DNA of 64,000 bases from an endosymbiont of Escarpia spicata. Lineage in GTDB: Bacteria; Pseudomonadota; Gammaproteobacteria; Chromatiales; Chromatiaceae. The notes under the pieces are model-generated. The model was not told the DNA's origin. It did not search any database and worked only from the letters and a program-made list of their open reading frames with translations. Position numbers and translations under genes: made by a program. The stretch spans positions 62,001 through 126,000 of the forward strand of contig QFXE01000020.1 of the NCBI GenBank assembly GCA_003349915.1, given 5' to 3'. The number at the start of each line of letters is the position of its first letter. Position 1 is the first letter of the stretch. Below, piece by piece: positions 19,574 through 29,100 of this stretch.

Positions 19574-19758
19574 GATTCTCTCTCCTGAAGTTTAGGTCTC
19601 CAGTGCCGTCAATCGGCACCGGGCACCGGCTGGAAGGCCGCAGCCCCCAGCCCCGAATATTTTTTGCCGCGACACTTTACCCCAAAGGCGGACAATTTGC
19701 ATGACGAGGTTCGAAATCTGGTCTAAATTTAGAGCTGGATCGATTGGGAACCTAAACC

Positions 19759-20580
19759 ATGCTGCGACAATCTTTGTTACTACTGATGCTTTTCCTAAGC
19801 CAGACAGCCTTTGCCGCCGACCTGGCACGGGAGCAGCGCATCGCCGATCAGATCGTCGACGCCATCCTCGATGGCGAACCTGTCTGGCTCGAAGCGGACG
19901 GGCACCGCTTCCTCTCAATCCACACCGAGACCGATGCACAAGAGACCCGGGGCGGGATAATCCTACTACACGGCATGGGAGCCAATCCGGACTGGCAGGA
20001 TGTCATTCAACCACTGCGCACCATCCTGCCGGAACACGCCTGGGAGACCCTCTCGATCCAGCTGCCGGTGGCGGCAAGCGATGCGCCGTTCCGTGAATAC
20101 CTACCGTTGATTCCGCAGGCCTATCCTCGCATTCGCGCCGCCATCGACTTCTTCAAACAGAAGCAGAACACCAATCTGGTGATGATCGGTCACAGCCTGG
20201 GCGCACGCATGGGATTGGAGTTTCTCGCCAGCGAAAAACCGCAGGCAGTGCGCGCCTATATCGCCATCGGCCTCCCCACCCCGGCTCGAAAAGAAGAGAA
20301 TCCGGTACTGGAAGCCATTGGAAAAGTCTCCATTCCGATGCTGGATCTCTACGGCAGCAGGGACCTGGAGAGTGTTGTCGCCACCGCCAAGCAGCGCCGT
20401 ATCGCAGCCAATAAAGCCGCCCATCCGAACTACAGACAGAGCCGCATCGCCGGGGCGGATCACTTTTTTCACGGCATGGAGTCACTACTGCTGCAGCGGG
20501 TCAGTAACTGGACCAGGCACGTGGCTGCCGGCATGGAGATAGAGGGGGAAACGGCTATTCCGTCTGCATCAACCCCTTGA
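19759..20580 (+). CDS. DUF3530-type periplasmic alpha/beta-hydrolase
   Basis: A 273-residue protein with a signal peptide of about 20 residues (MLRQSLLLLMLFLSQTAFAA, cleavage after AFA), so probably exported. It has an alpha/beta-hydrolase fold: oxyanion strand GGIILLHGMGANPDW, nucleophile elbow LVMIGHSLGARMGLEF, a late Asp in LDLYGSRDLE and a His in GADHFFHGM. The catalytic triad therefore looks complete. The family, DUF3530, has no firm function; esterase or lipase action in the envelope is plausible. Its end overlaps the converging transglycosylase gene by 26 bp. Confidence 0.82.
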   Translation: MLRQSLLLLMLFLSQTAFAADLAREQRIADQIVDAILDGEPVWLEADGHRFLSIHTETDAQETRGGIILLHGMGANPDWQDVIQPLRTILPEHAWETLSIQLPVAASDAPFREYLPLIPQAYPRIRAAIDFFKQKQNTNLVMIGHSLGARMGLEFLASEKPQAVRAYIAIGLPTPARKEENPVLEAIGKVSIPMLDLYGSRDLESVVATAKQRRIAANKAAHPNYRQSRIAGADHFFHGMESLLLQRVSNWTRHVAAGMEIEGETAIPSASTP

Positions 20581-21124
20581 TTCGCTTTACATAGTGGCGG
20601 GTTTCATTAGGTGCATAAGGCGCCACCTGATTCCAGCTCTTCACCTCACCGTGCTTACCCTTAGCGCGTCGATAGGCCTTGTTGACGTTGCCGTATCCCG
20701 CGTTATAACTCGCCAGCGCAAAAGATAGGCGCTGTTCTGTGGGCAACCCCTTTTTCCACCTCCGATAGAGCATGCGGTCATAGAAGATGCCCGCCGCAAT
20801 ATTCCAGCGTGGATCCTCGATATTGGTGAAGTGAGGGTTCTTCTCTTTAATCTCTTCATAAGTTGAAGGCAGGATCTGCATCAAACCGCGAGCCCCGGCA
20901 GAGCTGCTCGCGTTAGGCCGCAGCCCGGATTCGGCAATCCCCTGCGCCTTGAACCAATGCCAGTCAAAGTGGGGACCGAAGTAGTGCTTGGTGTATTTAC
21001 GGAAGTAGCGGTCGTAGTCGTTGGTCCAGTGCTTATGCTTAACATGCTTGGCCACCCCGGCAAGCGCCAGCCCCGGCAGCAGCACCAGTAGCAGAAACCA
21101 GCGCAATGTGGCCCGCGAGTCCAT
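20555..21124 (-). CDS. SLT-domain lytic transglycosylase
   Basis: A 189-residue protein with an N-terminal hydrophobic signal (LRWFLLLVLLPGLALAG) and a lysozyme-like SLT domain. The catalytic Glu is in KAQGIAESGLRPNASS, followed by AGARGLMQILPSTYEE and a late ASYNAGYGNVNKAYRRA, the classic SLT blocks. It should cleave peptidoglycan in the periplasm, like MltE or the core of MltF. The start, ATG 21124, overlaps the stop of the DUF350 gene by one base (TGATG), so the two are coupled; a longer open frame up to 21367 is not coding. Its 3' end overlaps the converging hydrolase gene. Confidence 0.9.
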   Translation of the reverse strand: MDSRATLRWFLLLVLLPGLALAGVAKHVKHKHWTNDYDRYFRKYTKHYFGPHFDWHWFKAQGIAESGLRPNASSSAGARGLMQILPSTYEEIKEKNPHFTNIEDPRWNIAAGIFYDRMLYRRWKKGLPTEQRLSFALASYNAGYGNVNKAYRRAKGKHGEVKSWNQVAPYAPNETRHYVKRIKGLMQTE

Positions 21125-21354
21125 CAATTCAGGCCAAGCCCGATAACCAACCCCAGAGCGGTGCCGATCCCGATAAAGATTCCCATGATCATCACCCCCA
21201 CCGCCAGATTGCCGTTCTTCAACTCCTCCGGAATGCTGAAATTGACGATATGACTGAACACCTTGCAACCAAACCACATGAAAAAGATGGTCAGCAGACC
21301 ACCAAAAATAGCATAGATGAAGTTGAGCAGAATAGGGTCGAAGGTATCGGTCAT
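21124..21354 (-). CDS. DUF350 family membrane protein
   Basis: A 76-residue protein with two hydrophobic helices (about 9-31 and 49-74) separated by a loop with SIPEELKNGNLAVGVMIMG, which is characteristic of DUF350 (YjfL-like) proteins. Function unknown. In other bacteria DUF350 genes often occur with envelope-stress or spermidine-synthase-like genes; here the partner is a lytic transglycosylase, with which it shares a TGATG overlap. Confidence 0.82.
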   Translation of the reverse strand: MTDTFDPILLNFIYAIFGGLLTIFFMWFGCKVFSHIVNFSIPEELKNGNLAVGVMIMGIFIGIGTALGLVIGLGLN

Positions 21355-21474
21355 AATTCCCCTCCACAGGGTATTGGCAGGCGGCTTAATTGAATCAACA
21401 CGGGCTTCTTCGTCCCGCGATACAGCAGATCAGGTAAGGATAGGCAGGAGTGGGGCAGGAGGCAAGGGGCAGGG

Positions 21475-21551
21475 AGGTGAAAGGTGAAAGGTGAAAGGTG
21501 AAAGGTGAAAGGTGAAAGGTGAAAGGTGAAAGGTGAAAGGTGAAAGGTGAA
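21475..21551. repeat. Tandem array of 11 perfect heptanucleotides AGGTGAA
   Basis: Eleven exact copies of AGGTGAA in a row. The array lies between the DUF350 promoter and the djlA stop, not in a gene; an open frame across it on the reverse strand simply repeats FHLSPFT and is an artefact. It forms the left end of the third copy of the dispersed element described at 9570 and 12906, where the same place holds AGGTAAAAGG. Such arrays change copy number easily. Confidence 0.95.
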
Positions 21552-21658
21552 GCAAGTATGTGTCAGGCGCCACCCAAAGCAAGTACTTTTTTCCAGCGCC
21601 CGCAGCCACGACAAAGCCCCATCATCCCGCTGGCACGGCCTCCTTTAACCTTTTACCT
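21475..21658. repeat. Dispersed repeat element, copy 3
   Basis: Left end is the AGGTGAA array; the right end has ACGACAAAGCC, CTGGCACGGCCTCCTTT and CCTTTTACCT, closely matching copy 1 (ACGACGAAGCC and CTGGCACTGCCTCCTTT). It stops 4 bp before the djlA stop codon. Together with the tract from 21355 this accounts for the 308 bp without a gene; nothing else was seen there. Confidence 0.7.
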
Positions 21659-21662
21659 GGTT

Positions 21663-22475
21663 TCACCTCATCCCCCGCGCCTCTTTAACCCGCTCGTAGG
21701 CCTTGCGGATCTCATCGGTCTTCGCTGCGGCCATCTTCATCATCTCCTCGGGTAAACCTTTGGAGACCAGCTTGTCGGGATGGTGCTGGCTCATCAGGCG
21801 CCGGTAGGCCCGTTTGACCTCTTTGTCCGTTACATCAGCCCCGATATTGAGAATAGCGTAGGCATCGTCCAGGGAAAAACGCTCCCGCGGTGCCTGACGC
21901 CGTCCTTCACCGGCCCCCGTATAATGGCGCTCCGCCCGAATCATCTTCTCCAGCTGACGGAAGGTGAATTCAGAGATATTCAGCCGCGCACAGATATGCA
22001 GCAGCAGTGACTCTTCCTTCGCATCCATGCGCCCATCCGCATAGGCTGCCTGGATCTGGATCTCCATGAACATCTGGATCAGCGTGCTGCGACGATGACA
22101 CTCGACACGGAACTGCTCCAGTACTTCGTCCAGAGGAAAACCGTCCGCCTTGCCTTCGTTAAAAAGCCGGATAGCGGTCTGGCGCATCTCCTCAGACAGG
22201 GACATCTGCTCCATCACCGCCTGCGCCAGACGAATCTCGTCCGGTGAGACATGGCCATCAGCCTTGGCAACGCGCCCCATCACCGAGAAGGTGGCGGTGA
22301 AGAAAGCGGTCTGCACCCGTTCACGGCCTCCCGCACCCCATTCGGCGCCACCGCCGGGCATTCCCTCGAGGCCCTTATCGAACTTGTGACCCAACGCAGC
22401 GCCCAACACGGCACCCAGCGCACCCCCAAGCATGAAGCCAAAGGCCCCGCCAACCAGTTTTCCCCACCAACTCAA
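21663..22475 (-). CDS. djlA: DnaJ-like co-chaperone DjlA
   Basis: Membrane-anchored co-chaperone that recruits DnaK. The 270 residues comprise an N-terminal glycine-rich transmembrane segment (GGAFGFMLGGALGAVLGAAL), a TerB-like helical domain (about 60-180; AKADGHVSPDEIRLA and AAYADGRMDAKEESLL look like its duplicated acidic motifs) and a C-terminal J domain with the invariant HPD in RLMSQHHPDKLVSKGL. Domain order and length match E. coli DjlA. Confidence 0.95.
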   Translation of the reverse strand: MSWWGKLVGGAFGFMLGGALGAVLGAALGHKFDKGLEGMPGGGAEWGAGGRERVQTAFFTATFSVMGRVAKADGHVSPDEIRLAQAVMEQMSLSEEMRQTAIRLFNEGKADGFPLDEVLEQFRVECHRRSTLIQMFMEIQIQAAYADGRMDAKEESLLLHICARLNISEFTFRQLEKMIRAERHYTGAGEGRRQAPRERFSLDDAYAILNIGADVTDKEVKRAYRRLMSQHHPDKLVSKGLPEEMMKMAAAKTDEIRKAYERVKEARGMR

Positions 22476-22535
22476 AGCCTTACTCCTGAAATAGAGACAT
22501 CGGACGCCATTCTAATACGAACACCGAGGCGGGAA

Positions 22536-23114
22536 CTACTTGCCTTTGATGTAGAGTTCATCACTGAATGAATAGACCCATCCAGGGAAGTAAAGCACCA
22601 GAATGGTAATGATCCAACCGTTGAGAATCGCCTCCGGAAAAAACATCAGCGGGAAGAAAGGCATGATCGTGACCTGCAACGCCTCCAGTGTATAGGTACC
22701 GCTGTAGACCAGTAGACCCACCGCCGCATAGCCACTGATGTAGGCCACCAGCCACCCCGTCATGAAACCGTTACCCAGGACATAGATAAAGAAGTTTTTT
22801 GGAAACCAGGAGCGCACCAGCACCAGGGATATCTGGGACAGGGTGATTGGCAGCAGACCTACAGTGATGATACTGAGTACATATCCTTCCCAGCCGTAAC
22901 CGGCATTCAGCGTCACCGCCAACAGGGCGATACTGGCGATGATCAGCGCAAAAGACCAGCCGAACACCAGGGTCACCGTGGTCACCCCCAACAGGTGGAA
23001 GGAGAGACCGGGTTGAATCTGCCCCCGTATATGCCATAACAGGATCAACACCACGATGGCGCCCAGAAAAACATGCAACTGCCCCTCCTGCATCAAGCGA
23101 CGCCAAGGCGACAT
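22536..23114 (-). CDS. CbiM-like energy-coupling-factor permease, N-terminus unclear
   Basis: A hydrophobic protein with at least five predicted helices, consistent with the S-component family that includes CbiM-like permeases for Co or Ni; the ion is not determined here. The first ATG, 23114 (MSPWRRLMQEG), is too late: upstream codons in the same frame, back to a TAG near 23229, read GNHFSGTLLWWLGALYGVAI and then a charged ALRMSPWRR end, which looks like a genuine first transmembrane helix. That extension contains no ATG, GTG or TTG start, only CTG or rarer codons. Either a rare start is used or the true start (perhaps the ATG near 23190 in another frame) has been lost to an indel. No ATPase or EcfT subunit is encoded nearby. 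Confidence 0.65.
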   Translation of the reverse strand: MSPWRRLMQEGQLHVFLGAIVVLILLWHIRGQIQPGLSFHLLGVTTVTLVFGWSFALIIASIALLAVTLNAGYGWEGYVLSIITVGLLPITLSQISLVLVRSWFPKNFFIYVLGNGFMTGWLVAYISGYAAVGLLVYSGTYTLEALQVTIMPFFPLMFFPEAILNGWIITILVLYFPGWVYSFSDELYIKGK

Positions 23115-23345
23115 GCGTAGTGCATAAAAAATCGCTACGCCGTACAGGGCACCCAGCCACCAGAGCAGGGTACCGGAAAAGTGATTACCATCTTCCCATT
23201 CTAATTCAAAAAGTGAACTTTTCGTCTATATCCCTTCTTAACCCGTATAACTGGATAGATTAAATGACTTTGCGCAATGGCCGAAACGATCTCCAGTGCC
23301 ATAATTGATAGTAGGTAAGAAGTTACAACCGAGAGAGAGGTGAAG

Positions 23346-23639
23346 ATGAACGCCGCCAGAATCAAAGTGGGAGCCTGGTTCAAAACCAACGAAGGGCAGA
23401 ACCTTGAGATCGTGGCCTATGATGCAGAAGAGGGCTCCATCGAGGTTCAGTTCTACGATGGCACTGTCGAAGAGTACGATGTTGAGGACTGGGAGGCACT
23501 CGAGGTTCGTGGTATCGCCCCTCCGGAGGATTGGGCCGGCTCTTATGACATCAGCAAGGATGACTATGGCGTCGATCTCGACAAACCCGCCGGAGATACC
23601 CATATAAATCCACTTGACCAACTGGATAATGAAGAATAG
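23346..23639 (+). CDS. Small acidic conserved hypothetical protein
   Basis: A 97-residue, strongly acidic protein (MNAARIKVGAWFKTNEGQ...). Its first half reads like a small beta barrel: WFKTNEGQNLEIVAYD, IEVQFYDGTVEEYDVEDW. The second half has PPEDWAGSYDISKDDYGVDL and is probably disordered. ATG 23346 is chosen because GAGAGAGAGG lies just before it; the GTG two codons upstream falls inside that Shine-Dalgarno. Similar short proteins are conserved in gammaproteobacteria but I cannot give a function. It is monocistronic. Confidence 0.75.
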   Translation: MNAARIKVGAWFKTNEGQNLEIVAYDAEEGSIEVQFYDGTVEEYDVEDWEALEVRGIAPPEDWAGSYDISKDDYGVDLDKPAGDTHINPLDQLDNEE

Positions 23640-23803
23640 ATGGGAATTTTGCGATTGACTTCAAATACTTGATGCAACTTCAAGGCGAAGCGTTCACATT
23701 TCCAAGAAAAAATGTGGTACAAAGTTACACAGGCTTAAAGAAACAAGCTGGCCTGCCGACACATTGAGTGAAAGCAACGTTCCGACAATGAAGGAGGTAC
23801 GTC

Positions 23804-24019
23804 ATGAAAAAAGTTTATGACATGTCCACGGGTAGATTGGTCGAATCGGGTTCGCCTGCCATTCAAGCACCGGCAACTCGAATGATAACCCCTGTGGAAG
23901 ACACCCCCACGGCGGAACTGGGATTGCAGGAAGTCCAGGCCACTTCCACTAAGGAACAACGGTTGCCGCACGACTTGGCCGACGTGGATCCTGCGATTTT
24001 CTTAGGTTATTTCGACTGA
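23804..24019 (+). CDS. Small hypothetical protein
   Basis: A 71-residue protein (MKKVYDMSTGRLVESG at the start, IFLGYFD at the end) of no recognised family. It has a strong AAGGAGG site before the ATG and a clear terminator 19 bp after the stop, which argues that it is a real, separately transcribed gene. The composition, rich in Pro, Thr and Glu in the middle, suggests a disordered protein with a conserved C-terminal motif (DLADVDPAIFLGYFD). Confidence 0.65.
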   Translation: MKKVYDMSTGRLVESGSPAIQAPATRMITPVEDTPTAELGLQEVQATSTKEQRLPHDLADVDPAIFLGYFD

Positions 24020-24037
24020 TCCTGCGCCACGTTTAAG

Positions 24038-24066
24038 AACCGGGACATAGAGTCCCGGTTTTTTTA
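24038..24066 (+). terminator. Rho-independent terminator
   Basis: Perfect 9-bp stem AACCGGGAC / GTCCCGGTT with a five-base loop, followed by seven T. It ends the transcript of the small hypothetical gene at 23804-24019. Confidence 0.9.
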
Positions 24067-24116
24067 TGTCCGATCCCTCTACAGATCAGCGCCTTCTTTC
24101 ACTAGGGCCTGTTGAA

Positions 24117-24989
24117 TTACTGCGCTTTGAAGTCGATAGAATCAATAAGGTCGAGTATTTCCGTTCCTTCATTAAGATGCATAATCACATCCAGCTGTTG
24201 ATTTTTTTTGCGGAAAAATGACACGTAATTCACCCCATCCACAGTACGACCGATCTGCAATACGCCGCCTTCCTCTATTGAGTGAAATAGATTGGTCACC
24301 CCTTTTAAAATTAATTCATCCGGGAAATAACCTTTATTCAGCAGGTTCATACAGCGCAAATATGAACATTTCTCATCCATGGGTGCGGCAAAAATGTCAT
24401 AGTTTTGATGAAAAATCTCTTTATTGGCTATGCAGGAAAGAACCTTTGGATCGTATAAAAGTATGGTGCCCAACTCTTTCGATACGGGCCTTTTATTCAA
24501 AAGCTGAAATACCCATCGAGTGATAAAAAATTTACCACTGGATTCCTGGTCGGCGAAAATGGGGCCAACATATCCATTGAGGAATTTTTTTTCAGAGTCG
24601 TATATTTTTGTATAGAGAGGCGTTTTCTCGTAGAAAAATTTTGCGAATTTATCAGAAATATTAAAACTTGAACTGACACCCTGCTCCTGAAGCAGGCTAT
24701 AAAGTTCAAAAGAAGTAATGCCGCTCGACACTCCGACATCGTGAAAAACCGGTTTATCAAACTCCTTGAGCAGATCTACAGTATGTTGATCTATATCCTG
24801 AAACCTGTTTGCCCTACTCTCTTTAGAGGTTCTATTGTTCAGTTTAATTGATGTGTATATATGGTCCGCTACACTTCTGTCGCTATAGCTTGATAGTTTC
24901 AGAAGATTCCCCCGAACGAGCGCTCTGCCTATTCTGTTTGAGAACGCAAGTTGAAGGAGTGCCTGGTTTGATAAAACAATTTTAAACAT
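24117..24989 (-). CDS. AT-rich orphan gene, possible SAM-dependent methyltransferase
   Basis: A 290-residue protein not assigned to a family. The segment FHDVGVSSGITSFELYSLLQ looks like motif I of a Rossmann-type methyltransferase (hydrophobic-D-x-G-x-S-x-G), and the C-terminal half has LHSIEEGGVLQIGRTVDGVNYVSFF, which could be the late strands of that fold. The N-terminal 60 residues are basic. The codon usage is much more AT-rich than in its neighbours, and the gene is bordered on the 3' side by AGGGCCTGTT, the end sequence of a palindrome also seen at 35062. Both points suggest horizontal acquisition. It is monocistronic. Confidence 0.6.
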   Translation of the reverse strand: MFKIVLSNQALLQLAFSNRIGRALVRGNLLKLSSYSDRSVADHIYTSIKLNNRTSKESRANRFQDIDQHTVDLLKEFDKPVFHDVGVSSGITSFELYSLLQEQGVSSSFNISDKFAKFFYEKTPLYTKIYDSEKKFLNGYVGPIFADQESSGKFFITRWVFQLLNKRPVSKELGTILLYDPKVLSCIANKEIFHQNYDIFAAPMDEKCSYLRCMNLLNKGYFPDELILKGVTNLFHSIEEGGVLQIGRTVDGVNYVSFFRKKNQQLDVIMHLNEGTEILDLIDSIDFKAQ

Positions 24990-25199
24990 CTTAGTATTTC
25001 CTGATTACCCTGAGACTCAGCCGTGGTGCCTGCAAGGGGCGCATACTGAACCTGAAGCCATACGCCATGGCACAGGAATCAGGTTCAATTTCAGAGGGAG
25101 GTCAGTTTGCCACAGTTTCTCAAACAACAGAAGTTTCACTGGAATTCATACCCCTCTCTGACGGCCCCCTTTAGCTGTACGCGGCGTTAAAAGACCGGA

Positions 25200-26072
25200 T
25201 CATAATGCCCCTGTATTTATGCCAAAACCCACTTGTCCGCACTTGATTCCAGCAAGCCTAACCGCCTGCATCAACACCTGCCCGTAACTGTTTTCTCTTA
25301 ACAGACCATCGATCACACCTGCATTGAACACATCACCGGCCCCCAGCGTATCCACCAGTTCTGCAGGCTGTACTGCCGGCTGATGCTGCATCCCACCATC
25401 CGCCTTAAGCATCCAGGCACCCTCATCGCCCCAAGCGCAAAACAGCAGCGCCCGCGGATTACACTCCCGCATGGCCATAAGAAGGGAAGCGGCGTCAGCA
25501 TGCCCACGACTCTCGGCAAACACCTTTGAAAAGAACAGCACATCCGGCAACGCCAACAACGCGTCGATGCCATCACGCGGCTTCTCCACTTCCAGAGAAC
25601 AGCCAACCTGTGGAAAGCCTTCCTTCACTCGCTGCAGCATTTGCAGGGTCTCGGTTGGATTTCTGCCTTCGAAGTGAATCCAATCGAACTCGACGGGATT
25701 GACGGCATTGAAATCTTTCGCACTGTATTCAGGAAGGTCGCGATAGTGGACGATGGAACGGGAGGCGTTTTCCCTGCTCAACACCACATAGGATGTTGGA
25801 ACCTTACTGCTGGCGTGATGGACAAGATGGGAAAGGTCAATACCATAGCGCGTGAGGTCATCCAGGATATAACGGCTGTCAGGCTCATCGGCGATAGTGC
25901 CCGCCCAACTGCAGGCATGGCCAAGTTGACTCAAGACCACCAGGGTATTGGTGGCATTGCCTCCGCGGGCAACCCTGTGTTCAAGGGCTCGCAACTCCTC
26001 ATCTTCCGAGGGGTAGGCGGCGACCGTGTTGATGATATCCAGGGTCGCAATACCGACCGACAATATACGCAT
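25200..26072 (-). CDS. PfkB-family sugar kinase, ketohexokinase-like
   Basis: A 290-residue ribokinase-fold kinase. The N-terminus MRILSVGIATLDIINTV and GGNATNTLVVLSQLG form the sugar-binding region, and DTLGAGDVFNAGVIDG carries the catalytic base Asp and the ATP-binding anion hole. Residues FEGRNPTETLQML and the overall length resemble ketohexokinases more than ribokinase or 1-phosphofructokinase, but the substrate cannot be read from sequence. It lies 75 bp downstream of the giant coiled-coil gene on the same strand. Confidence 0.82.
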   Translation of the reverse strand: MRILSVGIATLDIINTVAAYPSEDEELRALEHRVARGGNATNTLVVLSQLGHACSWAGTIADEPDSRYILDDLTRYGIDLSHLVHHASSKVPTSYVVLSRENASRSIVHYRDLPEYSAKDFNAVNPVEFDWIHFEGRNPTETLQMLQRVKEGFPQVGCSLEVEKPRDGIDALLALPDVLFFSKVFAESRGHADAASLLMAMRECNPRALLFCAWGDEGAWMLKADGGMQHQPAVQPAELVDTLGAGDVFNAGVIDGLLRENSYGQVLMQAVRLAGIKCGQVGFGINTGAL

Positions 26073-26146
26073 GGAGAAGAGACCGTCCGGGGCTGATCTA
26101 CAATAAACAGGCAGAGTCTAACTGAGAAGAGGGTTTGACTGAATTA

Positions 26147-29100
26147 TCAGCTATCTTTCTTTTTCTTGAACAAACCACCCAGAGAATAGAGACGTTTTCC
26201 GGAGGTCTCTTGGCCATCGAGCGAGACAGGGCTTGCCTCCCCGACGCTGTCATCGAACTCCAATTCGGATGTATGCAGATTATCACTATTCAGCGGCTCC
26301 GACTCATCGGCTATCCGGGAATTTCTGCCAGTCTGCCTCAGCAACACCTCAAGCTTGCGTCCCAGACGATCCACCTCGCCGTCTCGATCTTCAATGGCGT
26401 CCTCCAGTGTGCGGCACTGTCTCTGTGACATGCGCAGTGTCTGCTCTTTCTCCCGTAACGCCTTCTTGATCGAATCGAGCTCCTGCCGTGTCGCTTGCAG
26501 GGCCGCAACCTCATTCATATCACGCCCTGAATGCTTACCCTGTGTCTCGGCCGCATCCAATGCCTGGCGCATCTGCTCCAGATCCTCAGACGCACGACTA
26601 CGCACCATGTTGAGTTCCGTACGCAACGCATCAACCTCGTCGTCAGCGCCAAGGGACTGCACTGTCTGGATCTGTTCCACATACTCTTCCATCACCGAGC
26701 GCAATTCATTTACCTCTTTTTTCAGACGCTTCGCCTGTCCTTCGGCTTGATCCCGTGCCTCTTCCACCAACTCCTTCTGCTGACGCATCTGCTCCATTTG
26801 ATCAAGTAGCGTGTCAGCCATCTCAGAGTCTTCGGCTACATTTTTGTTTTCCACCAGTTCCGAGTGCAACTGATCATTCTCACCCATCAAATCATCGAAT
26901 TGATCCCGCAGATCCGATAGCTGTTTGGATAGGGTGTCACGCTCTTCTTCAAGGGCAATCTTTTCATTGGTGAGTCCCTCAAAATCCTCTTCGAGCATCT
27001 CTACTGCCGTCTCCTGAACCTGCCGCTCCCGTTGCAGGAAATCGACCTGCTGCGCCTGCTGTTCCGCATCTCTGCGCCGCTTCTCCTCTTTCCCGAGAGC
27101 CGTGCGCAACTTTTGGATCTCGGATTCCACATCATCTTCAAACTCAGCCTCCATCTCCAGTTGCACTTCACGCAACCCGTCGACAGTCCGCTGTAGCTCT
27201 GTGATCCTTTTCTGTGCCTGAGCCAACGCCTCACTATCCCTGTCTTCACCGGCAGCCCTGGCTGCTGTCACCTGCTCAAGACCCTCTTTGGCCTCATCAA
27301 GCTGCTGCTGCAGCGCTGCGGTCAGCAGCTCGGCACTATTTTGCGTCTGAGTGAGTTGCTCCTTCTCTTCGTTCCATTCCAGCAGTGAAGATGCCAGTGT
27401 TTCTTCAGCTTGGGCCAACTCTTCCTTTTGTGAAGCCAGCTGTTGCTGGCTTTCCGTTTCAATCGCCGCAAGCCGTTCCTCAACCACGTTTTTCTCGGTT
27501 TGCAACTGCTCCAGTGCCCGCTGCCGCTCGCGCTCTTCAGCCGCCGACTCATCCCGTAAAGTCTGTAATTCGTCCTCAATCTCTCCAGACCGATGCTGCG
27601 TATCCTCTACCGTCCTTTGCAGGGCCGCAGTGGATTCCTGCTCCCGCTCCAACTGAGCCTGCAGCTCCGACTCCGACTTCTGCAGCTTGTCCCGCTCCTC
27701 GCGATAACGCGCCACAGTCTCATCTTCCGCCTCTCTGGTTGATGCCAGATCCTGCTCCAGGGTGGCGATGCGGGTTTCTGCAAGCTCCACTGCCTGCCGC
27801 AACTCAGAGCCAGCCCCCTGCTCATCTTCGATTATCTTCTGCAGGGCGGTCCGCTCTTCAGTCAATACATCGACCGAGGCGGCAGCCGATTCCAACTGCT
27901 GCTGGTGATCCTCTATTTCGTTGCGGGCGTTCTCCAGGGATTGCTGCAAGACATCCCGCTGTTCACTGTGTTGTTCGACAATTTCATCACCGGACGCCTT
28001 GGCCGCGGCAAGGTCCTGTTCCAATGAAGCGGCCCTTGCTTCCATCCGCTCCTGCGCTTCCCGAAGACCAACCACCGACTGCCGCTCAGCTTCAAGCGCT
28101 ACCTCAAGCTCACTCTGCCGGTCGGCCAATTCACCGGCGATCTGCTCTTTCGTCTCCAGCAGCTTCTGCTTGCTCTCTATCTCACCCCGCACTTCGTCAA
28201 GGGTGTGCTGTAGCGCATCACGCTCTTCACGATACTGTGCCGCAACTTCATCACCGCTCTCCCTCGCAGTGGCAAGACCCTCTTCCAAGGTGGTCGTTCT
28301 GCTTTCCAACTGTTGCTGGCTTGCCTGGAGATCGGCTGTAGTCTGCTGCTCTGCCTCCAGCAAGTCCTGCTTGTCATTCAGATCGCCCTGAACCTCATCC
28401 AGGTGCTTTTGTAGGCTATCCCGCTCTTCAAGGTAGCGGCTCGCAGTCTCATCCACAGACAGTTTCGCTGTGGCGAGATCCCCTTCAAGCGTTGCAGCCC
28501 GCGCCTCGCTGTTTTCCAGAGACTGGCGGATTTCCCCGGTTGTTCCCTGCTCTGTTTCCAGCGCACGTTCGAGCTCGAGCAGCCGGTCGCTCATGGCCTG
28601 ATCTGACTCGGCTTTCGATTCCAGCTGCTGCTGTTTGCCGCTTATCTCATGGCGGGCGTCGTCCAGTGCCTGCTGCAGAGCAGTAAGCTCTTCCTGCTGC
28701 CGGGCCGCCGTTTCATCCTCTGACGACTGAGCGGCAGACAGCTGCTGCTCAAGTCCGCTGGCACGGGCCTCCGACTGCTCCAGAGATTCGCGCAGCGCTG
28801 TTGCGACACCGCGCTCTTCCTTCAAGGATGCCTTAAACTGCGCCTTCTTCTCTATCAGACGCTGGCTTGTCTCACCTGCCTGTTCCAGCGCATGTTGTTT
28901 ATCAACGACATTGGCGCGAACCTGCTCCAGGGTCAGCAACAGATTATCCTGCTGTTCCTGATAAGATGCTGCCGCCTCTTCTCCTGCCAGCTTGGCGGCG
29001 GAAAGCGCTTCCTCCAGAGAGGTGGCTCTCGTCTCCAGTTCACTGAACGAATGGCGCAGGGTTTCAGCCTGTTCCTCAGAGACTGCCAGTGCATTTTCCA

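Noticed and set aside
21475-21551. Possible CRISPR array
   Set aside because: The units are 7 bp and contiguous, without spacers, and there are no cas genes.
21351-21614. A reverse-strand 87-codon frame repeating FHLSPFT
   Set aside because: It is the translation of the AGGTGAA array; no support as a protein.
27385-28341. Open frames antisense to the coiled-coil gene
   Set aside because: Pro-, Ala- and Gln-rich sequence produced by the reverse complement of heptad codons; no domain, no ribosome-binding site.
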